Source: Actinomycetota bacterium
Lineage (GTDB): Bacteria; Actinomycetota; Actinomycetes; Streptosporangiales; Streptosporangiaceae
Assembly (NCBI GenBank): GCA_003541285.1
Contig: DPMS01000518.1
Location: 1 to 9,391, forward strand
Length of the DNA: 9,391 nucleotides
Direction of reading: 5' to 3'
The stretch's first letter is position 1. Every line of letters starts with the position of its first letter. Made by a program: the position numbers and the translations under genes. The notes below the pieces were generated by a model. That model made no database searches. It saw nothing but the letters and a program-made list of their open reading frames with translations, and was not told the origin of the DNA. Of this stretch, positions 1 to 5,594 are shown piece after piece.

Positions 1-174
1 CGGATACCCGGCTGCGGGGACGCCGGCCACCGGTGCGCGCCCGGGGGGTCCGTGCCAAACTCAACGGCCAGGCTTCCTGTTGGGGACAGGTGGTGTGCCC
101 GACCCTACCCGAGCATCGTGCCGCCAGCAGGCGCCATCGGAGTTTGCCTCAAGCGACCAGGCATCCGGCCGGGC
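1..174. other. Non-coding left edge, no gene recognised
   Basis: This stretch lies downstream of the minus-strand gene that ends at 175. The ATGs I tested on the minus strand (near 114, 134 and 161) share one frame and hit a TAG within a few to about twenty codons. Plus-strand frames through here are open only as antisense shadows of the neighbouring gene, with Arg/Trp-rich or Ala-rich products unlike any protein. A weak 5-bp hairpin (CCTGT at 76-80, ACAGG at 86-90) is present, but nothing marks it as a terminator. Confidence 0.4.
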
Positions 175-1617
175 TCAGCGAGCGTTGGCGGCGTTGGCGG
201 TGCCGGCGTTGGCGGTGCCGGCGTTGGCGGTGCCGGCGTTGGCGGTGCCGGCATTGGCGGTGCCAGCGTTGGCGGTGCCGGCATTGGCGGTGCCGGACGG
301 GCGGTACCCCGGTGCGGGCACCCCGCCAACGGCCGCCCAGGCTGCCAGGCGGGCTGATGCCTGCCCCGGCAGTTCTCCAGCCGCCCATCCTGCCAGTTCA
401 GCGGCGATGCTCTCACTGGCGTCGCGAGGGTGGCTGGCCCGGCCGCGCAGTCCGTGCTCATCCAAGCCGTGACCACGGCCCATATCGGCACGCGTATCAG
501 CGACCGCGTCGGTGCTGGCCGGATCCTCACACTCGGCAGACCGGGCACCTGGTGCCGCTGGGGGGAGTTCTGTTGCCGGATCCGCCGGCTGCACTGCCGG
601 CGGCCGTGCGGCAGCTTGCCGGGCGGCAGGTGGCCGCGGGGCAGGTGCCCGCAGGCCTGCCGGGACGGCGACCGGCGAAGCCGGTGCACACTCCCCTGCC
701 GGTGGGGCGGCTGGCACGGTGCCTTCCGCAGGTGACCGGGAATCCGGTGCCAGGGACTGAGCAGCCTCGCCAAGTTCCCCATGCGCGGCGGAAGGGGGCA
801 CCGAAGTGCCAGTACCCGCGTCCTCCCCAGCATCGAGGACGGCGCCGGGCTCCGCTGCGTCAGCGTCTGCTGCCCCGGCGTCAGCCACCATATCGGTGTC
901 CGCGGTACGGGTACCCTCCGCAACGCCAGCGCCCGCATCGGCCTCAGGGTCTTTCACACCGGCCGCGACACCGCCAGCATCCGGCGGAGCGGCTTCTGCC
1001 ACCACAGCGGTGCCGGCATCGGTGGCAGCAGGGGCACCTGTGGGACCACTGGCACCCCCTCGAGTATTAATAGCCACAAGAGCACCGGTAGCAGCAACGG
1101 CATCCGCGCGAGCGCCGGCAGTTGCGGCAGCCCCGGCGGCCGGGTGCCAGGCCCCGGCATCCCCGGTGGCTGCCTGTTTCAGCGGCGCACCGGCGCCCAA
1201 CTGCCCGCGCCCGGCCACATTCTCCGCAGGCTGCACCTGGGCCGGTATGCGCCCGTGGACCTCCCCGAAAGCATGCCCGGCGGACCGGGGATCGGCTGCG
1301 CCCGCCCAGCCAGGGTGGCCTGCCGCCTGGTCATCGGGCACGTCAGGGCCGCCGATGGCTACCTGGTTCCGGGATGCGGGCAGTGTGGGGTATTCATGGC
1401 TGTCGAGCAGAGCAGCGAGCACCTCGGCCTCATGGGCATCCATCCCGAACACCACCCGGGGGCGGCCCCAGGGTTCCTCGATCGAATAGCCGACGTAGCT
1501 CGACACGGGCGGCATCGGCTGGCCGGCCATGCCATGCCTGGCCCGCCAGCGCTCCCAAGCCCGCTCCAGTGTTGCTGCGGCCCGATGCGCGCGGGAAACC
1601 ATCTCCGGATCAGGCAT
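175..1617 (-). CDS. Conserved actinobacterial hypothetical protein with long low-complexity linker and GTANA repeat tail
   Basis: A 480-residue protein of unknown function, next after bldC on the same strand. I chose ATG 1617 because GGGGAGG lies 6 nt upstream and because the family's usual N-terminus begins here (MPDPEMVSRA). The open frame runs back to 1947, but that extension looks non-coding. Residues 1-76 form the recognisable domain: a basic helix with WERWRARHG, then PPVSSYVGYSIEEPWGRP, RVVFGMD and an acidic helix ending LLDSHE. Residues about 77-399 are a linker dominated by Ala, Pro, Gly and Asp, probably disordered. Residues 400-440 (IAAELAGWAAGELPG, RLAAWAAVGGVP) look like the conserved end of the family, as I recall Streptomyces relatives. 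Residues 442-476 are seven GTANA pentapeptides, then ANAR and the stop. There is no signal peptide or membrane helix. The role is unknown. Its place beside bldC suggests a conserved cytoplasmic actinomycete function but does not show one. Confidence 0.75.
   Translation of the reverse strand: MPDPEMVSRAHRAAATLERAWERWRARHGMAGQPMPPVSSYVGYSIEEPWGRPRVVFGMDAHEAEVLAALLDSHEYPTLPASRNQVAIGGPDVPDDQAAGHPGWAGAADPRSAGHAFGEVHGRIPAQVQPAENVAGRGQLGAGAPLKQAATGDAGAWHPAAGAAATAGARADAVAATGALVAINTRGGASGPTGAPAATDAGTAVVAEAAPPDAGGVAAGVKDPEADAGAGVAEGTRTADTDMVADAGAADADAAEPGAVLDAGEDAGTGTSVPPSAAHGELGEAAQSLAPDSRSPAEGTVPAAPPAGECAPASPVAVPAGLRAPAPRPPAARQAAARPPAVQPADPATELPPAAPGARSAECEDPASTDAVADTRADMGRGHGLDEHGLRGRASHPRDASESIAAELAGWAAGELPGQASARLAAWAAVGGVPAPGYRPSGTANAGTANAGTANAGTANAGTANAGTANAGTANAANAR
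182..295 (-). repeat. 15-bp tandem repeat array, seven full copies plus a partial
   Basis: The plus-strand unit is gcgttggcggtgccg, with full copies at 191-205, 206-220, 221-235, 236-250, 251-265, 266-280 and 281-295, and a 9-bp partial copy at 182-190. Copies 5 and 7 carry gcattg for gcgttg (silent Asn codon change), and copy 5 ends in cca (silent Gly change). On the minus strand each unit is exactly five codons, giving Gly-Thr-Ala-Asn-Ala, so copy number can change by slippage without breaking the frame. The array forms the last part of the 480-residue protein, just before the stop. Confidence 0.95.
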
Positions 1618-2092
1618 TGCTTTCCTCCCCTGACGAGCAACACCACATCCCGCACCGTGCGGGCACCATGTGATGCTGCTGGCCTCTGGGCAGGCACCCG
1701 ATGCCTGCCCCCGCTCTGATCGCGCTACTGCTACCCCTGCTGCTGTCGTCGATGCAGCACCGCCTGCCGCCGCGTCCGCACCCGACAGCGGCTGCCTGGC
1801 CAGTATGTCGGACCCTCGCTTCAGACAAGGGGGATTACGAAAAGTTTCGATTCGATTACTGTCGGCAATCGGAAGGGCCCCGGCCGCCGGTGGACCAGTG
1901 CGCTTCCCCAGTCGGCCGGATCGACCCCGGCAGCGTCCTACTGGCACGTCGCTCTCTCGAGCCGCCTGCGCTTATGCCGCCCCCGCTACGGCGCGCTGAC
2001 CGCCGGGGCCGACCCCCCCTCTAACCACCTGCTAACTGCTCGTGCCTGGCGACCGCCGGGCATCACCCGACGGGTCACTGGCACCAGGAACG
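1618..2092. other. Intergenic region between bldC and the downstream gene
   Basis: About 475 bp hold no credible gene. Open frames here are Arg/Pro/Ala-rich shadows without ribosome binding sites. Two things stand out. An AT-rich island at about 1834-1860 contains three GATT words (1833-1836, 1849-1852, 1854-1857) and CGAAA/TTTCG arms. Small hairpins lie near the bldC end: GCCTGGC/GCCGGGC at 2044-2061 (one U-G pair) and ACCCG/CGGGT at 2065-2075. A promoter for the downstream gene should lie here. TTGTCT with TACTGG 17 nt on (minus strand, around 1800-1830) is a poor candidate. Confidence 0.5.
1624..1630 (-). promoter_or_regulatory. Shine-Dalgarno of the 480-residue protein gene
   Basis: On the minus strand GGGGAGG is followed after 6 nt by ATG at 1617. 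It is one of the strongest ribosome binding sites in the window and decides the start against the longer open frame that reaches 1947. Confidence 0.8.
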
Positions 2093-2116
2093 CCACCACG
2101 GCAGGGCCGTGCGTGG
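2093..2116 (-). terminator. Hairpin just after bldC, probable terminator
   Basis: CCAC+CACGG (2093-2101) pairs with CCGTG, a one-base bulge (2112) and GTGG (2107-2116) around a 5-nt loop. The hairpin starts 7 nt past the bldC TAG. No U-tract follows on the minus strand. Actinomycete terminators often lack one, so I read it as the 3' end of the bldC transcript. Two weaker hairpins follow further downstream (2044-2075). Confidence 0.5.
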
Positions 2117-2123
2117 CCTTTCC

Positions 2124-2327
2124 CTACTCCGACCGGGGCTGGGGTATGCCAGCCAGCAGCGCTCGGACCTCCGTTTCCCGGTACCGGCGGTGGCCGCCGA
2201 GAGTGCGGATGGACGTGAGCTTGCCGGCCTTGGCCCACCGCGTGACGGTCTTGGGGTCCACGCGGAACATCGTGGCGACCTCTGCTGGCGTGAGCAGGGG
2301 CTCAGCCTCGGGTGTACGTGCAGACAT
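2124..2327 (-). CDS. bldC: Developmental transcriptional regulator BldC
   Basis: A 67-residue MerR-like DNA-binding protein with no effector domain, matching Streptomyces BldC almost residue for residue as I recall it. The winged helix-turn-helix fills it: LLTPAEVATMFRVDPKTVTR (11-30) is the HTH, WAKAGKL continues the recognition region, and TSIRTLGGHRRYRETEV (38-54) is the wing with the Arg/His contacts. In Streptomyces, BldC binds AT-rich direct repeats cooperatively as head-to-tail oligomers and holds back premature sporulation. I infer the same class of role here. Start ATG 2327 has GAGAGG/AGGAGG 8-13 nt upstream. It is separated by 257 bp from the conserved hypothetical gene behind it, so it probably has its own promoter. 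The hairpin after the stop suggests a monocistronic transcript. Confidence 0.96.
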   Translation of the reverse strand: MSARTPEAEPLLTPAEVATMFRVDPKTVTRWAKAGKLTSIRTLGGHRRYRETEVRALLAGIPQPRSE

Positions 2328-2335
2328 ATGTACGG

Positions 2336-2346
2336 CCTCTCCTCCT
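2336..2346 (-). promoter_or_regulatory. Purine-rich ribosome binding site of bldC
   Basis: The minus strand reads AGGAGGAGAGG from 2346 to 2336. The GAGAGG part ends 8 nt before the ATG and the stronger AGGAGG ends 13 nt before it. Either could pair with 16S rRNA. Confidence 0.75.
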
Positions 2347-2428
2347 GGACCAGTACTGCGATCCTGCGTTGTTGCTCTGTCTGGCTCCGGGTGGAGCCTG
2401 CCGTGGATGTCCTATATGGCCTACTGAG

Positions 2429-2456
2429 ACCATATTGCCATCACCAGCGGTAACAA
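2429..2456 (-). promoter_or_regulatory. Possible bldC promoter
   Basis: On the minus strand TTGTTA (2456-2451) and TATGGT (2434-2429) are separated by 16 nt, a fair match to TTGACA / TAnnnT for a housekeeping sigma factor. Transcription would begin near 2421 and give a leader of about 95 nt. The AT-rich setting (2410-2456) stands out from the GC-rich surroundings. This is a motif match only. Confidence 0.35.
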
Positions 2457-2534
2457 GTCGACCACCGGGAGCAAAGATTCTGTGACACGTCGCCCCGTTG
2501 CTCCGGTGATCTGGGTCACGCTGCGTGATTCTAG

Positions 2535-2546
2535 CGATACGTATCG
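2535..2546. promoter_or_regulatory. 12-bp perfect palindrome upstream of bldC
   Basis: CGATACGTATCG is a perfect palindrome about 210 bp upstream of the bldC start and 39 bp past the stop of the preceding gene. It has no loop, so it is not a hairpin terminator. It looks like a dimeric repressor or activator site. I cannot name a protein that would bind it. Confidence 0.35.
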
Positions 2547-2584
2547 TTGCGATGGCGCAGATTCTGAAAAGTCGTCCCTCCTGC

Positions 2585-3526
2585 TCAGCTGGCTTGTTCC
2601 AGCGCCGCCAGAATCCGCCACCGACTGGTCAGCCGCCGGTACATCGCCGTCGCCATCTCAAGCTCGCCGCCGGCCAGCGCGCCTATGGCCGCCGCCACCT
2701 CGGCCACGGACTGATCGGCGCGCAACGCCTCGTCGTCGAGCAGATGGACCAGGCCGCCGTAGTCGAGTTCGACCAGGCCATGTGGGTGGAACTCCTCCAG
2801 CCAGCAGCCGATCTGCGCCAGTTCCGGGAGCAACCGCAAGGGTGCTTCGCCCGGGCGGGGCACGGCTGCGGGCATACCTCCGGCGCGCCGGGCAGCCCGC
2901 AGCGCCCAGGCGACCCGCCGACGGGCCTGCGCCATCGCCGTGGCGTAGACGAGTGTGCGGGTCGCCGCGGCCGTTGCGCGCCCGCTCTCGCCCGGATCGC
3001 TGGCGGCACCCAGCACGAGCCAGCGCTCGTCGGGCGCGAACGGAACAAACCAGGCGGGGGGCACGGACCAGGTGCTGCCCTGGATGTGGACGCGGAGGGA
3101 CGAAGCCTGGCTGTGGCACCGGGCGAAGTCATTGACCGCCGAGTCCGCCACCCCCGGCGGGAAAGCGGCGGACCACAGCGGCGGGGAGGTCGTCTTCAGC
3201 TTGGCCAGCCCCAGCCAGGAACGTAGCTGGGTCTGCCACGGGCAGATATAGGTGACCCCTTCGGCCCAGCGCACGTACGCGTCCCCGCTCTCCCACCCGG
3301 GCGCCACCACTGGCGGATCGGCGAGCAGTCGCCGCAGTGCGTCGGCGTGTTCGGCCGCGAGTGCACCCGTGCGGCGCGGCCGGCCCGCCGAGGCGGCATA
3401 GGCCGCCCACCACTGGCCGTCTGCGCCAGAGAAGGCAGACAGCGGCTCATAGACACGCAGATACGCCGCGTACGGGAGCACGATCGCATGCTGGCACGCC
3501 GTCACCACGGGACATAGATCCGACAC
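2585..3526 (-). CDS. Conserved actinobacterial hypothetical protein (SCO4090-like)
   Basis: Up to 313 residues, unknown function. I recognise the family from the gene between vdh and bldC in Streptomyces. Conserved-looking blocks are AYLRVYEPLSAF (21-32), CPWQTQLRSWLGL (95-107), WSVPPAWFVPF (153-163), an arginine-rich helix ATAMAQARRRVAWAL (195-209), and WLEEFHPHGLVELDYGGLV (242-260), followed by an acidic helical end. There is no signal peptide, membrane helix or enzyme motif that I know, so it is probably cytoplasmic. The start is unclear. The outermost GTG (3526) has no clear ribosome binding site. GTG codons 7, 8 and 16 are alternatives, and codon 16 (3481) begins just before the conserved AYLRVYEPL block, giving 298 residues. 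It is transcribed away from vdh, toward bldC. Confidence 0.8.
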   Translation of the reverse strand: MSDLCPVVTACQHAIVLPYAAYLRVYEPLSAFSGADGQWWAAYAASAGRPRRTGALAAEHADALRRLLADPPVVAPGWESGDAYVRWAEGVTYICPWQTQLRSWLGLAKLKTTSPPLWSAAFPPGVADSAVNDFARCHSQASSLRVHIQGSTWSVPPAWFVPFAPDERWLVLGAASDPGESGRATAAATRTLVYATAMAQARRRVAWALRAARRAGGMPAAVPRPGEAPLRLLPELAQIGCWLEEFHPHGLVELDYGGLVHLLDDEALRADQSVAEVAAAIGALAGGELEMATAMYRRLTSRWRILAALEQAS

Positions 3527-3896
3527 GTAACGAGATCGTCACCGCCCCCTGGCCAGCATCCCGGCGACGTTGCCTCATCTCCACCCCGGGGGGGCGTCCC
3601 GACCTGGCCCACGGCCCGCTGGGTCGTGCCTGCCCGCTCCGCGAGCCGGCGCGGGCAAGGGTCATGATGGTGTTATGGCGGCTGGAGATAGTCCTGGGCG
3701 GTCGGCCGCGGGCGAGCAGGCCGGACTCGAACCCGAGCCAGGCATCCCGGCACCCGGGAGAAGACCGGACGCCAGGGACAGTATCCACGGGCCTTCTGCC
3801 GCGAGCGGGCCTCTTCAGCCAGGCGATAGTGTCATAAGTGCTGGGCATTTCGGCCTCACAAGGGATTTGCCCAGGTCAGCGACCTAACCAGAACGG
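3527..3896. promoter_or_regulatory. Divergent intergenic region upstream of vdh
   Basis: These 370 bp separate the minus-strand hypothetical gene from vdh and must hold start signals for both. I see no convincing -35/-10 pair for either. TAGTGT (3827-3832) could be a -10 for vdh but lacks a matching -35. An inverted repeat AGGTC / GACCT with a 3-nt spacer lies at 3873-3885, 12 bp before the vdh ATG. Open frames through the region (for example 3675-3887 plus) have no recognisable product. Confidence 0.45.
3873..3885. promoter_or_regulatory. Short inverted repeat just before the vdh start
   Basis: AGGTC (3873-3877), AGC, GACCT (3881-3885): five-base arms ending 12 bp before the vdh ATG. It could be an operator half-site pair or an mRNA hairpin next to the start codon. 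Chance occurrence is quite possible at this length. Confidence 0.25.
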
Positions 3897-5075
3897 ATGA
3901 CCACCGTGACGAACGTGTTCGCGAGCTTCCCACACGGAAGCAATACCCCCGGCGATCAGCAGGAGGCGGGCGCCCCCGGACACCCCCAGGGAGCCGTTAC
4001 TCCAGCACTGACCGCCGCCAGTCATGCGGGACATGAGCAGATCGTGTTCTGCCAGGACGCCCAGACCGGCTTGCGGGCGATCATCGCCATCTACTCGACG
4101 GCCCTCGGCCCGGGACTGGGCGGAACGCGGTTCTACCCCTACCCCAGCGAGGATGCCGCGCTTGCTGACGTGCTGAACCTCTCCCGTGCGATGGCATACA
4201 AGAACTCGCTGGCCGGGCTCGACCTGGGCGGCGGGAAAGCGGTGATCATCGGCGACCCGGTCCGGGACAAGTCAGAGGCCCTGCTGCGGGCCTACGGCCG
4301 TTTCGTCCAGTCGCTGGGCGGCCGCTACGTCACCGCTTGTGACATGGGCACCTACAGCGAGGACATGGACATCGTCGCCCGCGAGTGCCGCTACGTCACA
4401 GGCCGGACGGTGCCTAATGGCGGGGCAGGCGACTCCTCGGTTCTCACCGCACTGGGTGTCTTCCAGGGGATGCGCGCCGCCGCCGAGCACGCCTGGGGCG
4501 ATGCGAGCCTGGAAGGCCGCGTGGTCGGCGTCGAGGGCGTGGGCAAGGTCGGCCACCGGCTCGCCGGGCATCTGCTCGAAGCCGGGGCGCGGGTGGTGAT
4601 CTGCGACGTGAACAGCGACACCATCCGGCGGACGGTCGCCAAGCACCCGGAAGTGGAGGTCGCCGCTGGCCGGGACGACCTGCTCGCCCGGCCGCTCGAC
4701 ATCTACTCGCCATGTGCGCTTGGCGGCGCCCTCAACGACGACTCGGTGGCCAGGCTCTCCGCACGGATCGTCTGCGGCGGCGCCAACAACCAGCTGGCCC
4801 ATCCTGGCATCGAGAAAATACTGGCCGACCGCGACATCTTGTACGCCCCGGACTACCTGGTCAACGCGGGCGGCGTGATCCAGGTCGCGGATGAGCTGGC
4901 CGGCTTCAACTTCGAGCGGGCCAGGGCGCGCGCCGACCAGATCTTCGCCACTACCAGGAAGATCTTCGCGCTCGCCGGCGAGGAGGGCGTACCGCCGGCG
5001 GTCGCGGCCGACCGGCTGGCGGAGCGGAGAATGGCTGAGGTGGGACGCCTGCGCGGCATCTGGCTGGGCTCCTGA
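3897..5075 (+). CDS. vdh: Valine (branched-chain amino acid) dehydrogenase, Glu/Leu/Phe/Val dehydrogenase family
   Basis: 392 residues. Catalyses NAD+-dependent oxidative deamination of valine and other branched-chain amino acids to 2-oxo acids, the first step of their catabolism. In Streptomyces this feeds acyl-CoA precursors of polyketides. Substrate and catalytic region: LGGTRFYPY (74-82), MAYKNSLAGLDLGGGKAVI (99-117) with the family's two lysines K102 and K114, and YVTACDMGTYSEDMD (144-158). Rossmann NAD site: GVEGVGKVG (211-219) with acidic D237 at the end of the second strand. Later family blocks are SPCALGGALN (271-280), GGANNQLAHP (294-303) and YLVNAGGVIQVADE (320-333). A TAA at 3885 in the same frame makes ATG 3897 the earliest start. 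GTG codons 4 and 7 are also possible, and no clear Shine-Dalgarno is seen. The first ~45 residues, before GHEQIVFCQD, are somewhat longer than I recall for Streptomyces Vdh and of low complexity. Leucine as main substrate cannot be excluded. Confidence 0.95.
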   Translation: MTTVTNVFASFPHGSNTPGDQQEAGAPGHPQGAVTPALTAASHAGHEQIVFCQDAQTGLRAIIAIYSTALGPGLGGTRFYPYPSEDAALADVLNLSRAMAYKNSLAGLDLGGGKAVIIGDPVRDKSEALLRAYGRFVQSLGGRYVTACDMGTYSEDMDIVARECRYVTGRTVPNGGAGDSSVLTALGVFQGMRAAAEHAWGDASLEGRVVGVEGVGKVGHRLAGHLLEAGARVVICDVNSDTIRRTVAKHPEVEVAAGRDDLLARPLDIYSPCALGGALNDDSVARLSARIVCGGANNQLAHPGIEKILADRDILYAPDYLVNAGGVIQVADELAGFNFERARARADQIFATTRKIFALAGEEGVPPAVAADRLAERRMAEVGRLRGIWLGS

Positions 5076-5201
5076 CCGCCAGCAAGCACCCCTCATACCC
5101 CGAAGCCCCCGCGGCAAGGAAGCGCTCGCGGCGCAAAGCAGGTACGGTTATAGGTGTATGCAGGCTCGAATGCACGTCGCGCCCCAGGCGGTGGGGTGAC
5201 G

Positions 5202-5271
5202 GCGGGTTAGCACGCTGTGCACGAAGCCCGCAACTATTCAGTGCAAGGAGCAGGGGCCTGACCGGGGCCCC
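5202..5271 (+). promoter_or_regulatory. Potentially structured leader of the DUF3073 gene
   Basis: Two hairpins can form between vdh and the DUF3073 gene. In the first, GCGGG (5202-5206) pairs with CCCGC (5227-5231), enclosing GCAC/GTGC around GCT. In the second, GGGGCC (5253-5258) pairs with GGCCCC (5266-5271), ending 9 nt before the ribosome binding site. TACGGT (5143-5148) in a small AT-rich patch could be a -10, but no good -35 is seen. The first hairpin could instead mark the end of vdh mRNA. These are base-pairing observations only. Confidence 0.3.
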
Positions 5272-5280
5272 GCACGTTCG

Positions 5281-5287
5281 AGGGGGT
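5281..5287 (+). promoter_or_regulatory. Shine-Dalgarno of the DUF3073 gene
   Basis: AGGGGGT ends 7 nt before ATG 5295 and fixes the start of this small gene. Confidence 0.75.
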
Positions 5288-5294
5288 CGAGCCA

Positions 5295-5522
5295 ATGGGG
5301 CGCGGCCGAGCCAAGGCCAAGCAGGTAAAGGTTGCACGCCAGCTCAAGTACAACAGCGGCGGCACGGACCTTGACCGGCTGCGGACCGAACTGGGCGTGG
5401 GCAGGGGCGAGCAAGACGCACGCGAGCCCGCCTACGCAGACCTCGCGGACCGCTATGGCGATCTCGCCGATATCGATGGCACAGAGCCTGACGAGGACGA
5501 CGAGGACGACGAGGACGAGTAG
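5295..5522 (+). CDS. DUF3073 family small protein
   Basis: 75 residues with the hallmark N-terminus of DUF3073: MGRGRAKAKQVKVARQLKYN (1-20), strongly basic, then SGGTDLDRLRTELG (21-34). A middle part with Tyr/Asp (YADLADRYGDLADI, 47-60) leads to an almost wholly acidic end of Asp/Glu (66-75). The length suits the family, which is widespread in actinobacteria and has no established function. The split charge could suit binding to nucleic acid or a basic partner, which is inference. A good ribosome binding site supports the start. It converges with purM, as in the conserved purF-purM-DUF3073-vdh gene order. Confidence 0.92.
   Translation: MGRGRAKAKQVKVARQLKYNSGGTDLDRLRTELGVGRGEQDAREPAYADLADRYGDLADIDGTEPDEDDEDDEDE
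5490..5516 (+). repeat. 9-bp tandem repeat coding the acidic tail of DUF3073 protein
   Basis: Three perfect copies of gacgaggac (5490-5498, 5499-5507, 5508-5516) encode Asp-Glu-Asp three times, then GAG and the stop. The frame is kept with each unit, so tail length can vary between strains. Confidence 0.9.
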
Positions 5523-5529
5523 GAAGAGC

Positions 5530-5553
5530 ACCGGCGGTCCCCGGACCGCCGGT
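5530..5553. terminator. Strong hairpin terminator between DUF3073 gene and purM
   Basis: ACCGGCGGTCC (5530-5540) and GGACCGCCGGT (5543-5553) are perfectly complementary, allowing a 10-bp stem with a 4-nt loop. It lies 7 nt past the DUF3073 stop and 41 nt past the purM stop on the opposite strand, so it can act on both converging transcripts. CTTC follows on the plus strand, with no real U-tract, as is common in actinomycetes. Confidence is high for the structure and good for the role. Confidence 0.8.
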
Positions 5554-5594
5554 CTTCGCCTGCGCTGAGGCGGCTGGCGGGTTAAGCGGCTGCC

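Noticed and set aside
186..295. CRISPR array in the 15-bp tandem repeats
   Set aside because: There are no spacers. Units are contiguous, 15 bp long and in codon register within a gene.
33..1070. Long plus-strand open frames rich in Arg/Trp/Cys or in Ala-Val-Pro repeats
   Set aside because: They are antisense to the 480-residue protein and owe their repeats to the same 15-bp array. There are no ribosome binding sites and no family resemblance.
1618..1947. N-terminal extension of the 480-residue protein back to 1947
   Set aside because: The added 110 residues are unlike the family. A strong Shine-Dalgarno precedes ATG 1617 and the recognised domain starts there.
2482..3251. Plus-strand open frames of 217-233 residues over the SCO4090-like gene
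   Set aside because: Arg/Pro/Gly-rich shadows of the minus-strand gene, which has clear conserved blocks.
3570..3887. Possible small gene ahead of vdh in the same frame (ATG 3675 or earlier)
   Set aside because: The product is Pro/Gly/Ala-rich and not recognisable. Its frame ends at the TAA at 3885. Base composition fits non-coding intergenic DNA.
4272..5117. 281-residue minus-strand frame under vdh
   Set aside because: Antisense shadow of a well-identified dehydrogenase. It is rich in Asp/Val/Ala with no domain.
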